From Bombella apis (GTDB lineage Bacteria > Pseudomonadota > Alphaproteobacteria > Acetobacterales > Acetobacteraceae), in assembly GCF_018221685.1 (NCBI RefSeq), contig NZ_JAGJTM010000005.1:69501-133500 (forward strand): a stretch of 64,000 bases of DNA, read 5' to 3'. A program made the translations under genes and the position numbers. Positions 1 to 9,120 of the stretch are shown here, piece by piece. The notes beneath the pieces were generated by a model. It was given only the letters and a program-made list of their open reading frames with translations, had not been told where the DNA came from and did not search any database. Position 1 is the stretch's first letter. Each line of letters begins with the position of its first letter.

Positions 1-595
1 CGCCAATCGTTCCGGCAGGGTCAGCCCTTCCACCGCACGTCACGTTCTGGACGAGCTGGAAGGCCGGATTGATGCCGTGCTGGACACGGGGCCCTGTGCC
101 GTCGGGCTGGAAAGCACCGTGCTGGACCTCTCCGGGTCCCACCCCATACTCCGCCGCCCCGGAGGCGTGACGCTGGAAGAGTTGCAGGAAATCTGCGGTC
201 CCATCATTGTGGCCGACCATGCTGGCGCAGCTGATGGCACCAGCCACCCCAACGCCCCGGGGCAGCTCTCATCCCATTATGCACCGTCCCTGCCTGTCAG
301 GCTGGATGCTACCCACGCCCAACCCGATGAGGCCTTCCTGACCTTTGGGGACACACAGGCTGAGACAGTTTCCTCCAGCCTCACCCTCAATCTCAGCCCC
401 GATGGCAATGTGGAAGAAGCTGCCCGCCGCCTGTTTGCCAGCCTGCGCCAGCTGGACCAATCTGCCAGCCGGCAGGGACTGGCCGGCATAGCCGTGGCTC
501 CCCTGCCGGATGCCGGGCTGGGCCGTGCCCTGAAAGACAGGCTGAAACGGGCGGCCGCTCCCCGCCCGACGGATTCTGCCGCTCCCCCAACCTGA
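1..595 (+). CDS. tsaC: Sua5/TsaC threonylcarbamoyl-AMP synthase, 3' part
   Basis: This is the C-terminal 197 residues of a Sua5-type L-threonylcarbamoyladenylate synthase, which makes the TC-AMP intermediate used for the t6A37 modification of ANN-decoding tRNAs. The open frame enters the window at base 2 with no start codon, so the 5' end lies outside. The visible part begins with ANRSGRVSPSTA, a conserved YrdC-domain block, followed by the GPCAVGLESTV motif. After a linker comes SSHYAPSLPVRL, the start of the small C-terminal Sua5 domain that separates Sua5 from the shorter YrdC type. The stop is one base before the lptF start, so it is probably co-transcribed with the LPS-export operon. Family assignment is secure; only the start is unknown. 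Confidence 0.9.
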   Translation, partial: ANRSGRVSPSTARHVLDELEGRIDAVLDTGPCAVGLESTVLDLSGSHPILRRPGGVTLEELQEICGPIIVADHAGAADGTSHPNAPGQLSSHYAPSLPVRLDATHAQPDEAFLTFGDTQAETVSSSLTLNLSPDGNVEEAARRLFASLRQLDQSASRQGLAGIAVAPLPDAGLGRALKDRLKRAAAPRPTDSAAPPT

Positions 596-596
596 C

Positions 597-1772
597 ATGG
601 CCCGGCTCCATGCAGGCAGGGGCGGGCGCCTCATAAAACCCGAAAGGCTCCTCCCCCTGCGGGAACGTTACATCCTCCAGCACCTGCTTCTGGGACTGGC
701 CGCCCTGACGGGCGGAGCCACTGCCCTGATATGGCTGACCCAGTCGCTGCATTTCATCGGCATGATCGTCCAGCACGGTCTCTCCCTGCCAGCCTTCCTG
801 CATCTGACCCTGCTGATGCTCCCCTCCTTCATCACCGTCATTCTGCCGGTGACCTGCTTCCTCGTCATTCTCTGGGTCTATCAGCGGCTGGACAGTGACC
901 GGGAACTGACCATCCTCCAGGCTACCGGTCTGTCCCCTCTACGACTGGCCTGCCCCGGCCTGCTCTGCGCCGGTTTTGCCACTCTGACAGCTTATGGATT
1001 GAGCCTGTGGGGGGCACCTCTCGCCTATCATCACTTCCACCGGTATGAGCTGGAAATCCGCAACCGGGCGGCCGCCTTCCTGCTGGAAGAAGGGGTCTTC
1101 ACCCCCATCTCGAAAGCCATGACCGTTTATGTCCGTGAACGCCGCAGCGATGACAGTTTTGGTGGTATCATGATTGAGGACAACCGGGTTCCGGCCAATC
1201 CCGTGACCATCCTTGCCGAGGATGGGCTGGCAGAGCCGCACGGCAATACGCTGCGCCTGATCCTGCATAACGGCTCCCGCCAGACACTCAACCGCCGGAC
1301 CGGGGAACTGAGTACCCTGCTCTTCCAGCTTGAAACGCTGGATTTCGGCTCCCCACATGACCAGGCCCTCAACCCGGACGTGGCGGAACTGACCATGTCC
1401 CAGCTTTTCCACCCACAGGGCGATCTGTCCCCCCATGCACGCAACAAGCTGCTCATCGAAGGCTGGACACGCCTGACCGGCCCGCTGGCCTGCCTGTCCT
1501 ACGGCATGATCGGGCTGCTCTGCGTGCTGCGGGGGCGTTTCAGCCGCCATGGCAACATCATCCGGCCAACAGTGGCCATCCTGAGCGTCGTGGGGCTGAT
1601 GATCCTGTCCCTGATGCTCAAGAATCTGGCGGAAAGAGACCCATCACTCGTGCCCCTGCTATGGACGGAGGTTCTGCTGCCCATTACCCTCGGGGGAGGG
1701 CTTCTGCTGTGGGATGCCACCCGCCGTTACAGGCTGTCCGCCGCCCCTGTTCCCTCCCCGGCCTCCCGCTAG
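597..1772 (+). CDS. lptF: LPS export ABC transporter permease LptF
   Basis: A 391-residue YjgP/YjgQ-family inner-membrane permease. With LptG and the ATPase LptB it extracts lipopolysaccharide from the inner membrane and passes it to the LptC-A-D bridge. Hydrophobic segments are seen near residues 30-50, 65-90 and 105-130, then a roughly 170-residue soluble periplasmic beta-jellyroll stretch, then three more membrane segments at the C-terminus: the six-helix plan of the family. RLDSDRELTILQATG is the typical cytoplasmic coupling-helix region. The first ATG lies one base after the tsaC stop and adds about 15 residues before the usual family start; no better start codon is visible. It leads an lptF-lptG-lptD-surA-rsmA run. 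Confidence 0.93.
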   Translation: MARLHAGRGGRLIKPERLLPLRERYILQHLLLGLAALTGGATALIWLTQSLHFIGMIVQHGLSLPAFLHLTLLMLPSFITVILPVTCFLVILWVYQRLDSDRELTILQATGLSPLRLACPGLLCAGFATLTAYGLSLWGAPLAYHHFHRYELEIRNRAAAFLLEEGVFTPISKAMTVYVRERRSDDSFGGIMIEDNRVPANPVTILAEDGLAEPHGNTLRLILHNGSRQTLNRRTGELSTLLFQLETLDFGSPHDQALNPDVAELTMSQLFHPQGDLSPHARNKLLIEGWTRLTGPLACLSYGMIGLLCVLRGRFSRHGNIIRPTVAILSVVGLMILSLMLKNLAERDPSLVPLLWTEVLLPITLGGGLLLWDATRRYRLSAAPVPSPASR

Positions 1773-1801
1773 CCCGACACGACAGAGAGCGCTGCGCCCC
1801 C

Positions 1802-2920
1802 ATGGTCCATTCCGGTTTCTCTTTCACTCTTGCCCGTTATGTCGGCCGCCGGTTCGTCATGACAACGTGCCTGACCCTATTGGCCCTGACCGGACTGATC
1901 TCCCTGTTTGACTTCATCGACCTCCTCCGTCGGGCTGCCTCCCATCCAGAGGCTGGCCTCATGCGCGTGCTGGAAATCACCGCCCTGCATGTGCCGTATT
2001 ATGTGATCTATATCCTGCCCTTTGCCATATTGCTGGGGGGTGTGATCTGCTTCTCCCGTCTGGCCCGGTCTTCCGAACTTGTCGTAACCCGGGCAGCGGG
2101 AATATCCGCCTGGCAGGTTCTCACCAGCCCTGCGTTCTGTGCCGCGCTGATGGGACTTGCCGTCAGTGCCGGGCTGTCGCCCCTTTCCTCCTTCAGCTAC
2201 GGGCTGGCGGCCCAGCTGGACAAGACATGGCTGCGGGGCCAGCACGACCATGACGGAACCCGTTTTTCCGATCTATGGATACGGGACCCCGGCAATCCGG
2301 CTGCCCATGGTGATGTCATTTTTCATATCGGCACACTCCAGCAGCAGGGCCGGACCCTGCGCGGGCAGGCCATCACCATCTTCCGGCTGGGTCATGACAT
2401 GACACTCCAGCAGCGGATGGAAGTCTCCGAAGGTCTGCTTGCGGATGGCTTGTGGAGACTCCATGGCGTTCTTGTCCTTTCGGATGGCCATCCCCCACAA
2501 TGGAAAAATGACAGCCTGTTCCCCTCCGGAATCACTGCGGAAACCTTAAAACAGCGCACCCTTCCAGCTGATGCCCTGTCCCTCTGGGCATTGCCCGGAG
2601 TGATTAAACTGTTGCGTCATTCCGGTTTTTCCACGATACCTTATCGTCTCCACTTTCAAGGGCTACTGGCCCTTCCTATGCTGGCCGTCACCATGACGCT
2701 TGTTTCCGCCGGTTTTTCCATGCGCCCAGCCGGGCGGGGCGGGATCATGCGCATGCTGGGCGTTGGTGTCACCGCTGGCTTTGCCCTTTTTGCTGTCTCC
2801 AAAATAGCCGAGCAGCTGGGAAAGTCTGGAGCTCTACCCCCGTTCCCTGCTGCATGGGGTCCGGCGGGTGCCGGTTTGTGTCTTGCCGCAGCCCTGCTGC
2901 TGCACTTGGAGGATGGCTGA
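1802..2920 (+). CDS. lptG: LPS export ABC transporter permease LptG
   Basis: A 372-residue partner of LptF with the same plan: an N-terminal membrane helix (FVMTTCLTLLALTGLISLF), further helices, a periplasmic domain of about 170 residues and three C-terminal helices ending in a Gly/Ala/Leu-rich helix. The segment ARSSELVVTRAAGISAWQVL matches the LptG coupling helix. The open frame extends upstream into lptF, but the ATG at 1802 gives the expected N-terminus (MVHSGFSFTLARYVGRR) 29 bases after the lptF stop. Its TGA overlaps the lptD ATG by one base, implying translational coupling. Only LptF/LptG/LptD of the Lpt machine are encoded here; lptA, lptB and lptC must be elsewhere. Confidence 0.93.
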   Translation: MVHSGFSFTLARYVGRRFVMTTCLTLLALTGLISLFDFIDLLRRAASHPEAGLMRVLEITALHVPYYVIYILPFAILLGGVICFSRLARSSELVVTRAAGISAWQVLTSPAFCAALMGLAVSAGLSPLSSFSYGLAAQLDKTWLRGQHDHDGTRFSDLWIRDPGNPAAHGDVIFHIGTLQQQGRTLRGQAITIFRLGHDMTLQQRMEVSEGLLADGLWRLHGVLVLSDGHPPQWKNDSLFPSGITAETLKQRTLPADALSLWALPGVIKLLRHSGFSTIPYRLHFQGLLALPMLAVTMTLVSAGFSMRPAGRGGIMRMLGVGVTAGFALFAVSKIAEQLGKSGALPPFPAAWGPAGAGLCLAAALLLHLEDG

Positions 2921-5340
2921 TGCCACTGTCTGATGACTTTCCATTCCGCGCTGGAAAGCCCCGGTCACTGCTTAGCCAGGCCCTTGCAGGGACAGCCCTG
3001 GGGGCCCTGCTTCAGGTCATTCCTGCCTCTGCCCAGCCCGCCCCGCAGACCACTCCCGACAGCACGGCAGCCATGGCGGGCACAGCTCCCCGGGCAAAAG
3101 CCCCGAAGAATGCCCGCACTCTGCCCTCCAGCCCGACGACGGACAGTTCAGCAGATGGGCGTGTTTCCAGCTCAGACCCGGTGACGTATCTGGCCGACCA
3201 TGAAAGCTACGATAAAACCGGGCTGCTCATTCTGGAGGGGAATGTCCGCCTCTGGCAGGGCGAGCAGACCCTCCGGGCTGATACGGTCACCTACGACCGG
3301 GCAGCAGGCATCATCAGGGCCATCCATCATGTAGCCCTGACACAGCCTGACGGGACCATCGCCTACGCTGATCATGTCGAGCTGGCCCACGGCATGAAAG
3401 ATGCTGTCGGCTCCTCCATGTATGTCCGCATGCCAGATGAGGCCAAACTCTCCAGCAGCGGCATGCGCCGGAGCAACAGCCGCGTGACGGATTTTGCCAA
3501 CCCCGTCTATACGGCCTGTCCCGTCTGTGCGGCTCACCCCGAGCGCTCACCCGTCTGGGACATCAAGGCCCATGGCATGACGCAGGACAAGGACAACCAG
3601 AACATAGAGTTCGACCGGGCCTGGCTGCATGTCCTTGGTGTGCCGGTCTTCTATTTTCCTTATCTGCCTGTCACGGATCCCAGCTCACAACGCCACAGTG
3701 GCCTGCTGAATTTCAATGTCAAACCCCATGACCATTATCTGGGTACGGTCTTCAGCCTGCCCTATTACTGGGTCATTGACGGACATCAGGACGCCACCTT
3801 CACACCGCTGGTCTCCACCAAATCCGGCCCGCAGCTTTCCACCATCTACCGCAACCGCCTGAACAACGGTTATATCCGTTTTGAGGGCGGGGTGGCTGAT
3901 GACACCCTGCGGGGACGGCCCTTCTACAACGCCTTTGGCGAGCTCAGCAACGGCGGGAAAGAACACGGCGCACAGGCCTATATCGCCAGCCGTGGCGAGT
4001 TCAATCTCTCTCCGCACTGGCGGGTTGGCTTCAATGCCAATCGTGCCACCTCAGCCAACTACATGCGCGACTACAGCCTGCCAGGCTATGGCAACGACAC
4101 GCTCAATTCCAACGCCTATCTGGAAGGCTTCGGGGTCGGCTCCTATCTCCGGCTGGATACGCAGGTCTATCAGGGGCTGAACCAGGGGCTCATCAACAAC
4201 AGGGACCTGCCCTATTCCCTGCCCCGCTTCACCTATGAGTTCCAGGGAGAGCCGGACCGGCTCGGCGGGCGGCTGAGCATCCACACGACCGATTTCGTGG
4301 TCCTGCGCGAGCGTGGTGCCAACGACCAGCGTGGCGAGCTTGCCCTCCAGTGGGACCGCCCATGGACCAACCGTTGGGGACAGCAATGGGTGCTGACCGC
4401 CCGTGTTGACTCCATGCTCTACCACGCCACCCGCATGCATGAGCAGCCGCTCTATGAAAATGCAGGCTCCCATGTCCGGGGGCAGGCCCAGCCGACGGTG
4501 GCTGTCAAGGTCAGCTGGCCCTTTCTCCGCTCCTTTGCCAAAGGGCATGGCACGCAGGTTCTTGAGCCCATCGTGCAGCTGATCGCCGCCCCCAATACCG
4601 GTAATGCCCTGCACAGACAGCTCCCCAATGAAGACAGCTTCGCCTACGAGTTCAACGATACGACGCTGTTCGCGCTGAACCGGTACATGGGCACCGACCG
4701 GCTTGATGGTGGCCTGCGGGCCAATGTCGGCCTGCATCAGAACTGGAGCTGGAATGGCCGCTCCATCGACATGCTGATCGGGGAGAGCTTCATCGAACAC
4801 CCCACCCGTGGTGGTCCGGCCTATCTTGCCTATTCTGGTGTCCAGCACACCTTCTCCGACCCTGTCGGACGGATCCAGATGACACCGTCGCGCTTTTTCG
4901 ACCTGACAGCCCGCGGGCGCTTCAATCCCTACAGCCGGAGCTTCGATTACGGGGAGGGCCTCGTTTCTGCCGGGCTGCCTTTCCTGCGTGTATCGGCCGG
5001 GTATGTCTATGAGCCGATAACATCATATTACTATTACTACACCCCGCATTTCAGACATCTGGACCCCACAATCCTGAACAATCCCTATCTCAGCAAGACA
5101 AGCGAGATCAGCGGGGGCGTCACGGGCCGGTGGAAACATGTCCATTTCGCCTACTACACACGGCGCAGTATTTCCCGTAAGGAATTTGTGGCGAATGGTG
5201 GGGTAATCGGCTACTCTAACGACTGTCTCACAACAAATTTCTATGTCTCCCGTCAGAACACCCGCATTGGGGGACGGCGCCCCAGACTGTCTGTCGGCTT
5301 CAGCATTTCACTCAGATCTCTCGGTACGTTCGGAAAATGA
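2920..5340 (+). CDS. lptD: LPS-assembly outer-membrane protein LptD
   Basis: An 806-residue outer-membrane translocon that inserts LPS in the outer leaflet together with the lipoprotein LptE. The ATG at 2920, overlapping the lptG stop, gives a clear signal peptide (about residues 10-40, cleavage near ASAQPAP). A low-complexity linker follows, then an OstA/LptA-like jellyroll (about residues 90-200: LADHESYDKTGLLILEGNVR) and a long beta-barrel of alternating polar and aromatic strands with many Tyr, Asn and Gly residues. A CPVC pair near residue 204 and one Cys near the C-terminus may form the disulfides LptD needs. The surA ATG overlaps its stop (ATGA), fitting the known dependence of LptD folding on SurA. 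Confidence 0.94.
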   Translation: MPLSDDFPFRAGKPRSLLSQALAGTALGALLQVIPASAQPAPQTTPDSTAAMAGTAPRAKAPKNARTLPSSPTTDSSADGRVSSSDPVTYLADHESYDKTGLLILEGNVRLWQGEQTLRADTVTYDRAAGIIRAIHHVALTQPDGTIAYADHVELAHGMKDAVGSSMYVRMPDEAKLSSSGMRRSNSRVTDFANPVYTACPVCAAHPERSPVWDIKAHGMTQDKDNQNIEFDRAWLHVLGVPVFYFPYLPVTDPSSQRHSGLLNFNVKPHDHYLGTVFSLPYYWVIDGHQDATFTPLVSTKSGPQLSTIYRNRLNNGYIRFEGGVADDTLRGRPFYNAFGELSNGGKEHGAQAYIASRGEFNLSPHWRVGFNANRATSANYMRDYSLPGYGNDTLNSNAYLEGFGVGSYLRLDTQVYQGLNQGLINNRDLPYSLPRFTYEFQGEPDRLGGRLSIHTTDFVVLRERGANDQRGELALQWDRPWTNRWGQQWVLTARVDSMLYHATRMHEQPLYENAGSHVRGQAQPTVAVKVSWPFLRSFAKGHGTQVLEPIVQLIAAPNTGNALHRQLPNEDSFAYEFNDTTLFALNRYMGTDRLDGGLRANVGLHQNWSWNGRSIDMLIGESFIEHPTRGGPAYLAYSGVQHTFSDPVGRIQMTPSRFFDLTARGRFNPYSRSFDYGEGLVSAGLPFLRVSAGYVYEPITSYYYYYTPHFRHLDPTILNNPYLSKTSEISGGVTGRWKHVHFAYYTRRSISRKEFVANGGVIGYSNDCLTTNFYVSRQNTRIGGRRPRLSVGFSISLRSLGTFGK

Positions 5341-6737
5341 TCTTGACCACGTCCTTCTGCTCCCGTCTCTCCCGCTCCACCCTTCTGCCCCTGACAGCCT
5401 GCGCCGCCCTGATGGTCGGCGGTGGCGCCGTGGCCGCCCGCCATGGGCAGGCCCCAGCCCAGAAGCAGGCAGCTGCGACCCCATCAGACCAGGCAGGTTC
5501 TCCCTCTGCCCTGACAGAAGACCAGATCATTGCGATCGTGAACGGGCAGATCCTCACACAGCGTGATGTGGAAGACCGGGCCCGGCTGTTTGCCGTTTCC
5601 ACCGGGCTGCCCCTCACCCCCGAAATCATGGCACGAATGCGCAGCCAGCTCATCAACCAGCTGATTGATGAACGGCTGAAAATGCAGGAAATCCTTGGCC
5701 GGCACATCAATGTCGAGCCTGAGCAGATTGCCGAGGCCATCCACACCATTGAGGCCCGCAATGGCATGCCGGAAAATGCCTTGCGGAACCGCCTGAAAGC
5801 GGATGGCATCTCCCTGACGACCCTGATCGACCAGCTGCGTGTCCAGATCGGCTGGATGCAGGTTCTCCGGGAAGACCTCGGCGTTCGCAGCCGTGTGACC
5901 CCCCTCCAGATCACCCAGCGTGAGCAGGCCCTTCAAAATGAAGCGGGCCGCCCGCAATATTTCATCAGTGAAATCTTCATCCCTGTCATTGATCCCCGTC
6001 ATGATGAGACGGAACTCTCCTTTGTGAAGACCATCATCACACAGCTGCGCAACGGAGCTCCCTTTCCCATCGTGGCAGCCCAGTTCTCACAGGACCAGTC
6101 CGCCCTTCAGGGGGGCTCCCGCGGATGGATGCAGGAAGACAACATCGAGCCGGAAGTGCTTTCCGTCATCAGAAAAATGCCGGAAAATGCCATCTCCAAC
6201 CCCATCAAGGTTCCCGGCGGTTATGCCATTGTCACTGTCCATGCCCGCCGGACCATCGGCAAGCAGATGGGGACACTCCTCAGCATGAGACAGGCTTTCT
6301 TCCCCTTCAGCTCTGCCCTGAATCCAGCTGAACCGACAGACCAGCAGAAGCTCTCCCTCCAGAAAGCTCTTCATGCGTCCCAGACCATCAAAAGCTGCAA
6401 TGAGATGGAGAGCCTGAACACCTCCCTGGGCAATACCCGCCCCAGCAATCCTGGCCTTCAGGTCATGGAGCGTCTTGCGCCGCAGATGCGGCAGGTCGTG
6501 GAGAAAATCCCCACGGGGCATGTCTCCCGCCCGCTTGTGGCACCGGATGGCATTGCGCTCATCATGGTCTGCTCCCGCGAAGAACGCAATCTGGCACAGC
6601 AGACACCCGGCCAGATTGCCGACCAGCTGATGAATGAACGTGTTGAGCAGGCCTCCCAGCAGCTCCAGCGTTCCCTGCGCCGCCACGCCATCATCAAGCT
6701 CCGTCCGGCCGCCAAAACCGTATTGTCCCACGGATGA
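5337..6737 (+). CDS. surA: Periplasmic chaperone/PPIase SurA
   Basis: A 466-residue periplasmic chaperone and peptidyl-prolyl isomerase for outer-membrane proteins. There is a signal peptide at about residues 1-35 and an Ala/Gln-rich linker. The SurA N-terminal domain runs over about residues 60-190 (EDQIIAIVNGQILTQRDVE is the classic beginning). A parvulin-type PPIase domain covers about 205-315 (QYFISEIFIPV, QGGSRGWMQ, GGYAIVTVHARR), and a second, more diverged domain follows. It overlaps lptD by 4 bp (ATGA) and rsmA by 4 bp. In many alphaproteobacteria pdxA lies between surA and rsmA; here it does not. Confidence 0.92.
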   Translation: MILTTSFCSRLSRSTLLPLTACAALMVGGGAVAARHGQAPAQKQAAATPSDQAGSPSALTEDQIIAIVNGQILTQRDVEDRARLFAVSTGLPLTPEIMARMRSQLINQLIDERLKMQEILGRHINVEPEQIAEAIHTIEARNGMPENALRNRLKADGISLTTLIDQLRVQIGWMQVLREDLGVRSRVTPLQITQREQALQNEAGRPQYFISEIFIPVIDPRHDETELSFVKTIITQLRNGAPFPIVAAQFSQDQSALQGGSRGWMQEDNIEPEVLSVIRKMPENAISNPIKVPGGYAIVTVHARRTIGKQMGTLLSMRQAFFPFSSALNPAEPTDQQKLSLQKALHASQTIKSCNEMESLNTSLGNTRPSNPGLQVMERLAPQMRQVVEKIPTGHVSRPLVAPDGIALIMVCSREERNLAQQTPGQIADQLMNERVEQASQQLQRSLRRHAIIKLRPAAKTVLSHG

Positions 6738-7585
6738 CACCCGAGACTGCCCTGCCCCCCCTTCCTTCCCTGCGGGAGAGCATCCGGGCGCATGGGCTGG
6801 ACGCCCTCAAGACACTCGGCCAGCACTTCCTGCTGGACCCCACGCTCTGCATGCGCATTGCCGCTCTGGGCGGCAATCTGACCGACAGTCACGTCGTGGA
6901 GATCGGTCCCGGGCCGGGGGGGCTGACCCGGGCCCTGCTGCAATCCAATGCCAGAAGCGTTCATGCTGTTGAAATTGACCGACGGGCCTGGCCTCTCCTT
7001 GAAGAGCTTCAGACCCATTATCCAGACCAGCTGCACATCGTCCGCCAGGATGCGCTGAAGCTGGATGCGGCCCAGCTCGCCCCCGCCCCCCGACAGATCA
7101 TCGCCAATCTGCCCTATAATGTCGCCACCCCTCTTCTTGTAGGCTGGCTACGACAGGCCGACCAATGGTCCCGCATGGCTCTGATGTTCCAGAAAGAGGT
7201 GGCTGAACGGGTCTGCGCCGCCCCCGGCACCTCCGCTTACGGGCGGCTGGCCGTTCTTTCACAATGGTGCGCTGACTGCTCCATCGCCTTGACCCTGCCA
7301 CCGGGGGCCTTCTCACCACCACCCAAGGTCCACTCAGCTGTGGCGCTCATCATCCCTCATGCTGAGCAGCCTTCTCCGGCCTTGTTCAAGGCCATGGAAC
7401 AGGTCACGGCAGCCGCCTTCGGGCAGCGCCGCAAGATGCTGCGGGCTGCGCTAAAACCCATCAAGGGGGCCATACTGCTGGAAGAAACCGGCATCGACCC
7501 GACCAGACGGGCAGAGACGCTCTCCATTGCCGAATTTGACAGCCTCGCCCGCTGTCATCTCCAGCAAAAGCAGAACGATACATAA
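6734..7585 (+). CDS. rsmA: 16S rRNA dimethyladenosine transferase RsmA (KsgA)
   Basis: A 283-residue S-adenosylmethionine-dependent enzyme that dimethylates two adjacent adenosines (A1518/A1519, E. coli numbering) in the 3' hairpin of 16S rRNA, a late step in small-subunit assembly. Diagnostic pieces are GQHFLLDP near the N-terminus, the SAM loop VVEIGPGPGGLTRALLQ, the NLPYNV active-site motif and the C-terminal FGQRRKMLRAAL. The start ATG overlaps the surA TGA by 4 bp, so translation is coupled. A strong terminator directly follows the stop, closing the operon that starts at or before tsaC. Confidence 0.95.
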   Translation: MTPETALPPLPSLRESIRAHGLDALKTLGQHFLLDPTLCMRIAALGGNLTDSHVVEIGPGPGGLTRALLQSNARSVHAVEIDRRAWPLLEELQTHYPDQLHIVRQDALKLDAAQLAPAPRQIIANLPYNVATPLLVGWLRQADQWSRMALMFQKEVAERVCAAPGTSAYGRLAVLSQWCADCSIALTLPPGAFSPPPKVHSAVALIIPHAEQPSPALFKAMEQVTAAAFGQRRKMLRAALKPIKGAILLEETGIDPTRRAETLSIAEFDSLARCHLQQKQNDT

Positions 7586-7587
7586 AC

Positions 7588-7625
7588 AGAAAGCCCCCCA
7601 TCATTTATCTGGGGGGCTTTCTTCT
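7588..7625. terminator. Bidirectional terminator rsmA / cfa
   Basis: A perfect inverted repeat (arms 7589-7600 and 7610-7621, six consecutive G:C pairs flanked by A:T pairs) with a 9-nt loop starts 3 bases after the rsmA stop. The arms end in AAA on one side and TTTCTTCTT on the other, so it can work as an intrinsic terminator for rsmA (+) and for the convergent cfa (-). Confidence 0.88.
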
Positions 7626-7645
7626 TCACGGACCTATCGACAGGC

Positions 7646-8887
7646 TCAACCTCCCGTCTTCGCTCTGTCTTTTTCCCGCTGGGCATTTTCAGCCTCAAAC
7701 ATGTAATCACGAGTCAACGGTACTGCTTCAATGCCCCGGGTGATCTGAAGCTGGAAGTTCATATGCCCCTGAATACGGAAGGCCAGCTCACTGGCCAGCA
7801 GATAAAGCTCGAACATCCGCACGAAACGGTCATCATACAGGGCCCGTATCTTTTCCCTGTTCCCATCAAAACGCTTCCGCCAGTGTGCCAGTGTCTTGGC
7901 GTAATGCAGGCGCCAGACCTCGCAATCCGTCAACCACAGACCTGTCTGCTCCAGTGCAGCCAGTGTCTCGCTCAGGGCCGGAGAATAACCGCCGGGGAAA
8001 ATATATTTCGAAATCCACGGATTGGTCATGCCCGGCCCATCCATCCGCCCGATGGAATGAATGACCGCCACGCCATCCGGTTTCAGAAGCCGCTTGATGT
8101 GGTTGAAGAAGGTCTCATACTGCCGCACCCCGACATGCTCGAACATGCCGACAGACACGATACGGTCGAACTGCTTTTTCAGCGTCCGGTAATCCAGCAG
8201 CTCAAATGACACAAGATGATCCAGCTTCTCATCCTGTGCCCTCTTACGGGCCACCTGAAGCTGTTCAACGGACAGGGTAATACCCGTCACCTTTGCACCG
8301 TAATCCCGGGCAAGCGTCAGGGCCATGCCACCCCAGCCACAGCCAATATCCAGAACCTCCAGCCCCGGCTGATTCAGGTTCAGCTTGGCAGCAATGTGCC
8401 GCTTCTTGGCACGCTGAGCATCATCAAGCGACATGCCATCATGCTCGAAATAGGCGCAGGAATACTGTCTGTCCTTATCGAGAAACAGCTCATACAGGCT
8501 GCCATTGAGGTCATAATGATGAGCGACATTGCTGCGGGAACGCTTGAGCGAGTTCAGAGGGCGCAGCACACGGCTGACATAACGCAGCCTGCCGCTGATA
8601 TCCTCACTCAACAGCCCTCCACGCTCCACATTGGGTATGATGACCCACAGGACGTCCTCCAGCGAACAGCCATCAGGCACGACCGTGCCGTTCATATATT
8701 CTTCACCGAAGGCAAGCGCTGGTTTGAGAGCCAGTGCCCTCTCCGCTGCGGCTGTAAGGATCCGGACAGCAGCCCTGCGCCCCGGCCTTTCTCCCTGATA
8801 CTGTCGCACCGTGCCGTCGCTATAGGTCACGGACAGGCTACCAAAATAAATGAAGCGCTTCAGCAGAGCATCAAGAACCGATTTCAT
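7646..8887 (-). CDS. cfa: Cyclopropane-fatty-acyl-phospholipid synthase
   Basis: A 413-residue SAM-dependent enzyme that methylenates cis double bonds of membrane phospholipid acyl chains; the product is linked to acid and ethanol tolerance. The N-terminal 110 residues form the CFA-specific lipid-binding region. SNVAHHYDLNGSLYELFLD and QYSCAYF (about 119-147) are signature blocks, the SAM loop is VLDIGCGWGG (178-187), and MFEHVGVRQYETFF and YIFPGGY follow in family order. Length is close to the usual 380-420. The start ATG has a plausible upstream AGGATGG. It is a single gene between two terminators, so it has its own promoter within 8888-9050. Confidence 0.93.
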   Translation of the reverse strand: MKSVLDALLKRFIYFGSLSVTYSDGTVRQYQGERPGRRAAVRILTAAAERALALKPALAFGEEYMNGTVVPDGCSLEDVLWVIIPNVERGGLLSEDISGRLRYVSRVLRPLNSLKRSRSNVAHHYDLNGSLYELFLDKDRQYSCAYFEHDGMSLDDAQRAKKRHIAAKLNLNQPGLEVLDIGCGWGGMALTLARDYGAKVTGITLSVEQLQVARKRAQDEKLDHLVSFELLDYRTLKKQFDRIVSVGMFEHVGVRQYETFFNHIKRLLKPDGVAVIHSIGRMDGPGMTNPWISKYIFPGGYSPALSETLAALEQTGLWLTDCEVWRLHYAKTLAHWRKRFDGNREKIRALYDDRFVRMFELYLLASELAFRIQGHMNFQLQITRGIEAVPLTRDYMFEAENAQREKDRAKTGG

Positions 8888-9049
8888 GCGTTATTCCATC
8901 CTGATTCGGAACGAAACAGGTCTGTTGCTACCAACCCCCTGCTTCAACTGCTTTTTCAGACTTTGGCATAGTCCAGCAATATGGCAAGCCCCCCAGCGTA
9001 CTGGAAAAACGTCATCAGCTGAAAGGCGTCACTTTCTTCCCGCCCCCAA

Positions 9050-9086
9050 AAAGAAAAAACCCGGCAGGCGCCTTGCCTGCCGGGTT
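9050..9086 (-). terminator. Terminator of rpsF-rpsR-rplI
   Basis: A perfect 12-bp stem (arms 9058-9069 and 9075-9086) with a 5-nt loop, 34 bases after the rplI stop. On the minus strand it is followed by a T-rich tract (A-run at 9054-9059 on the plus strand), as expected for rho-independent termination of the ribosomal operon before cfa. Confidence 0.9.
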
Positions 9087-9120
9087 CTTCTGGACGATGT
9101 CCGAAAGGAATGATCGAAGA

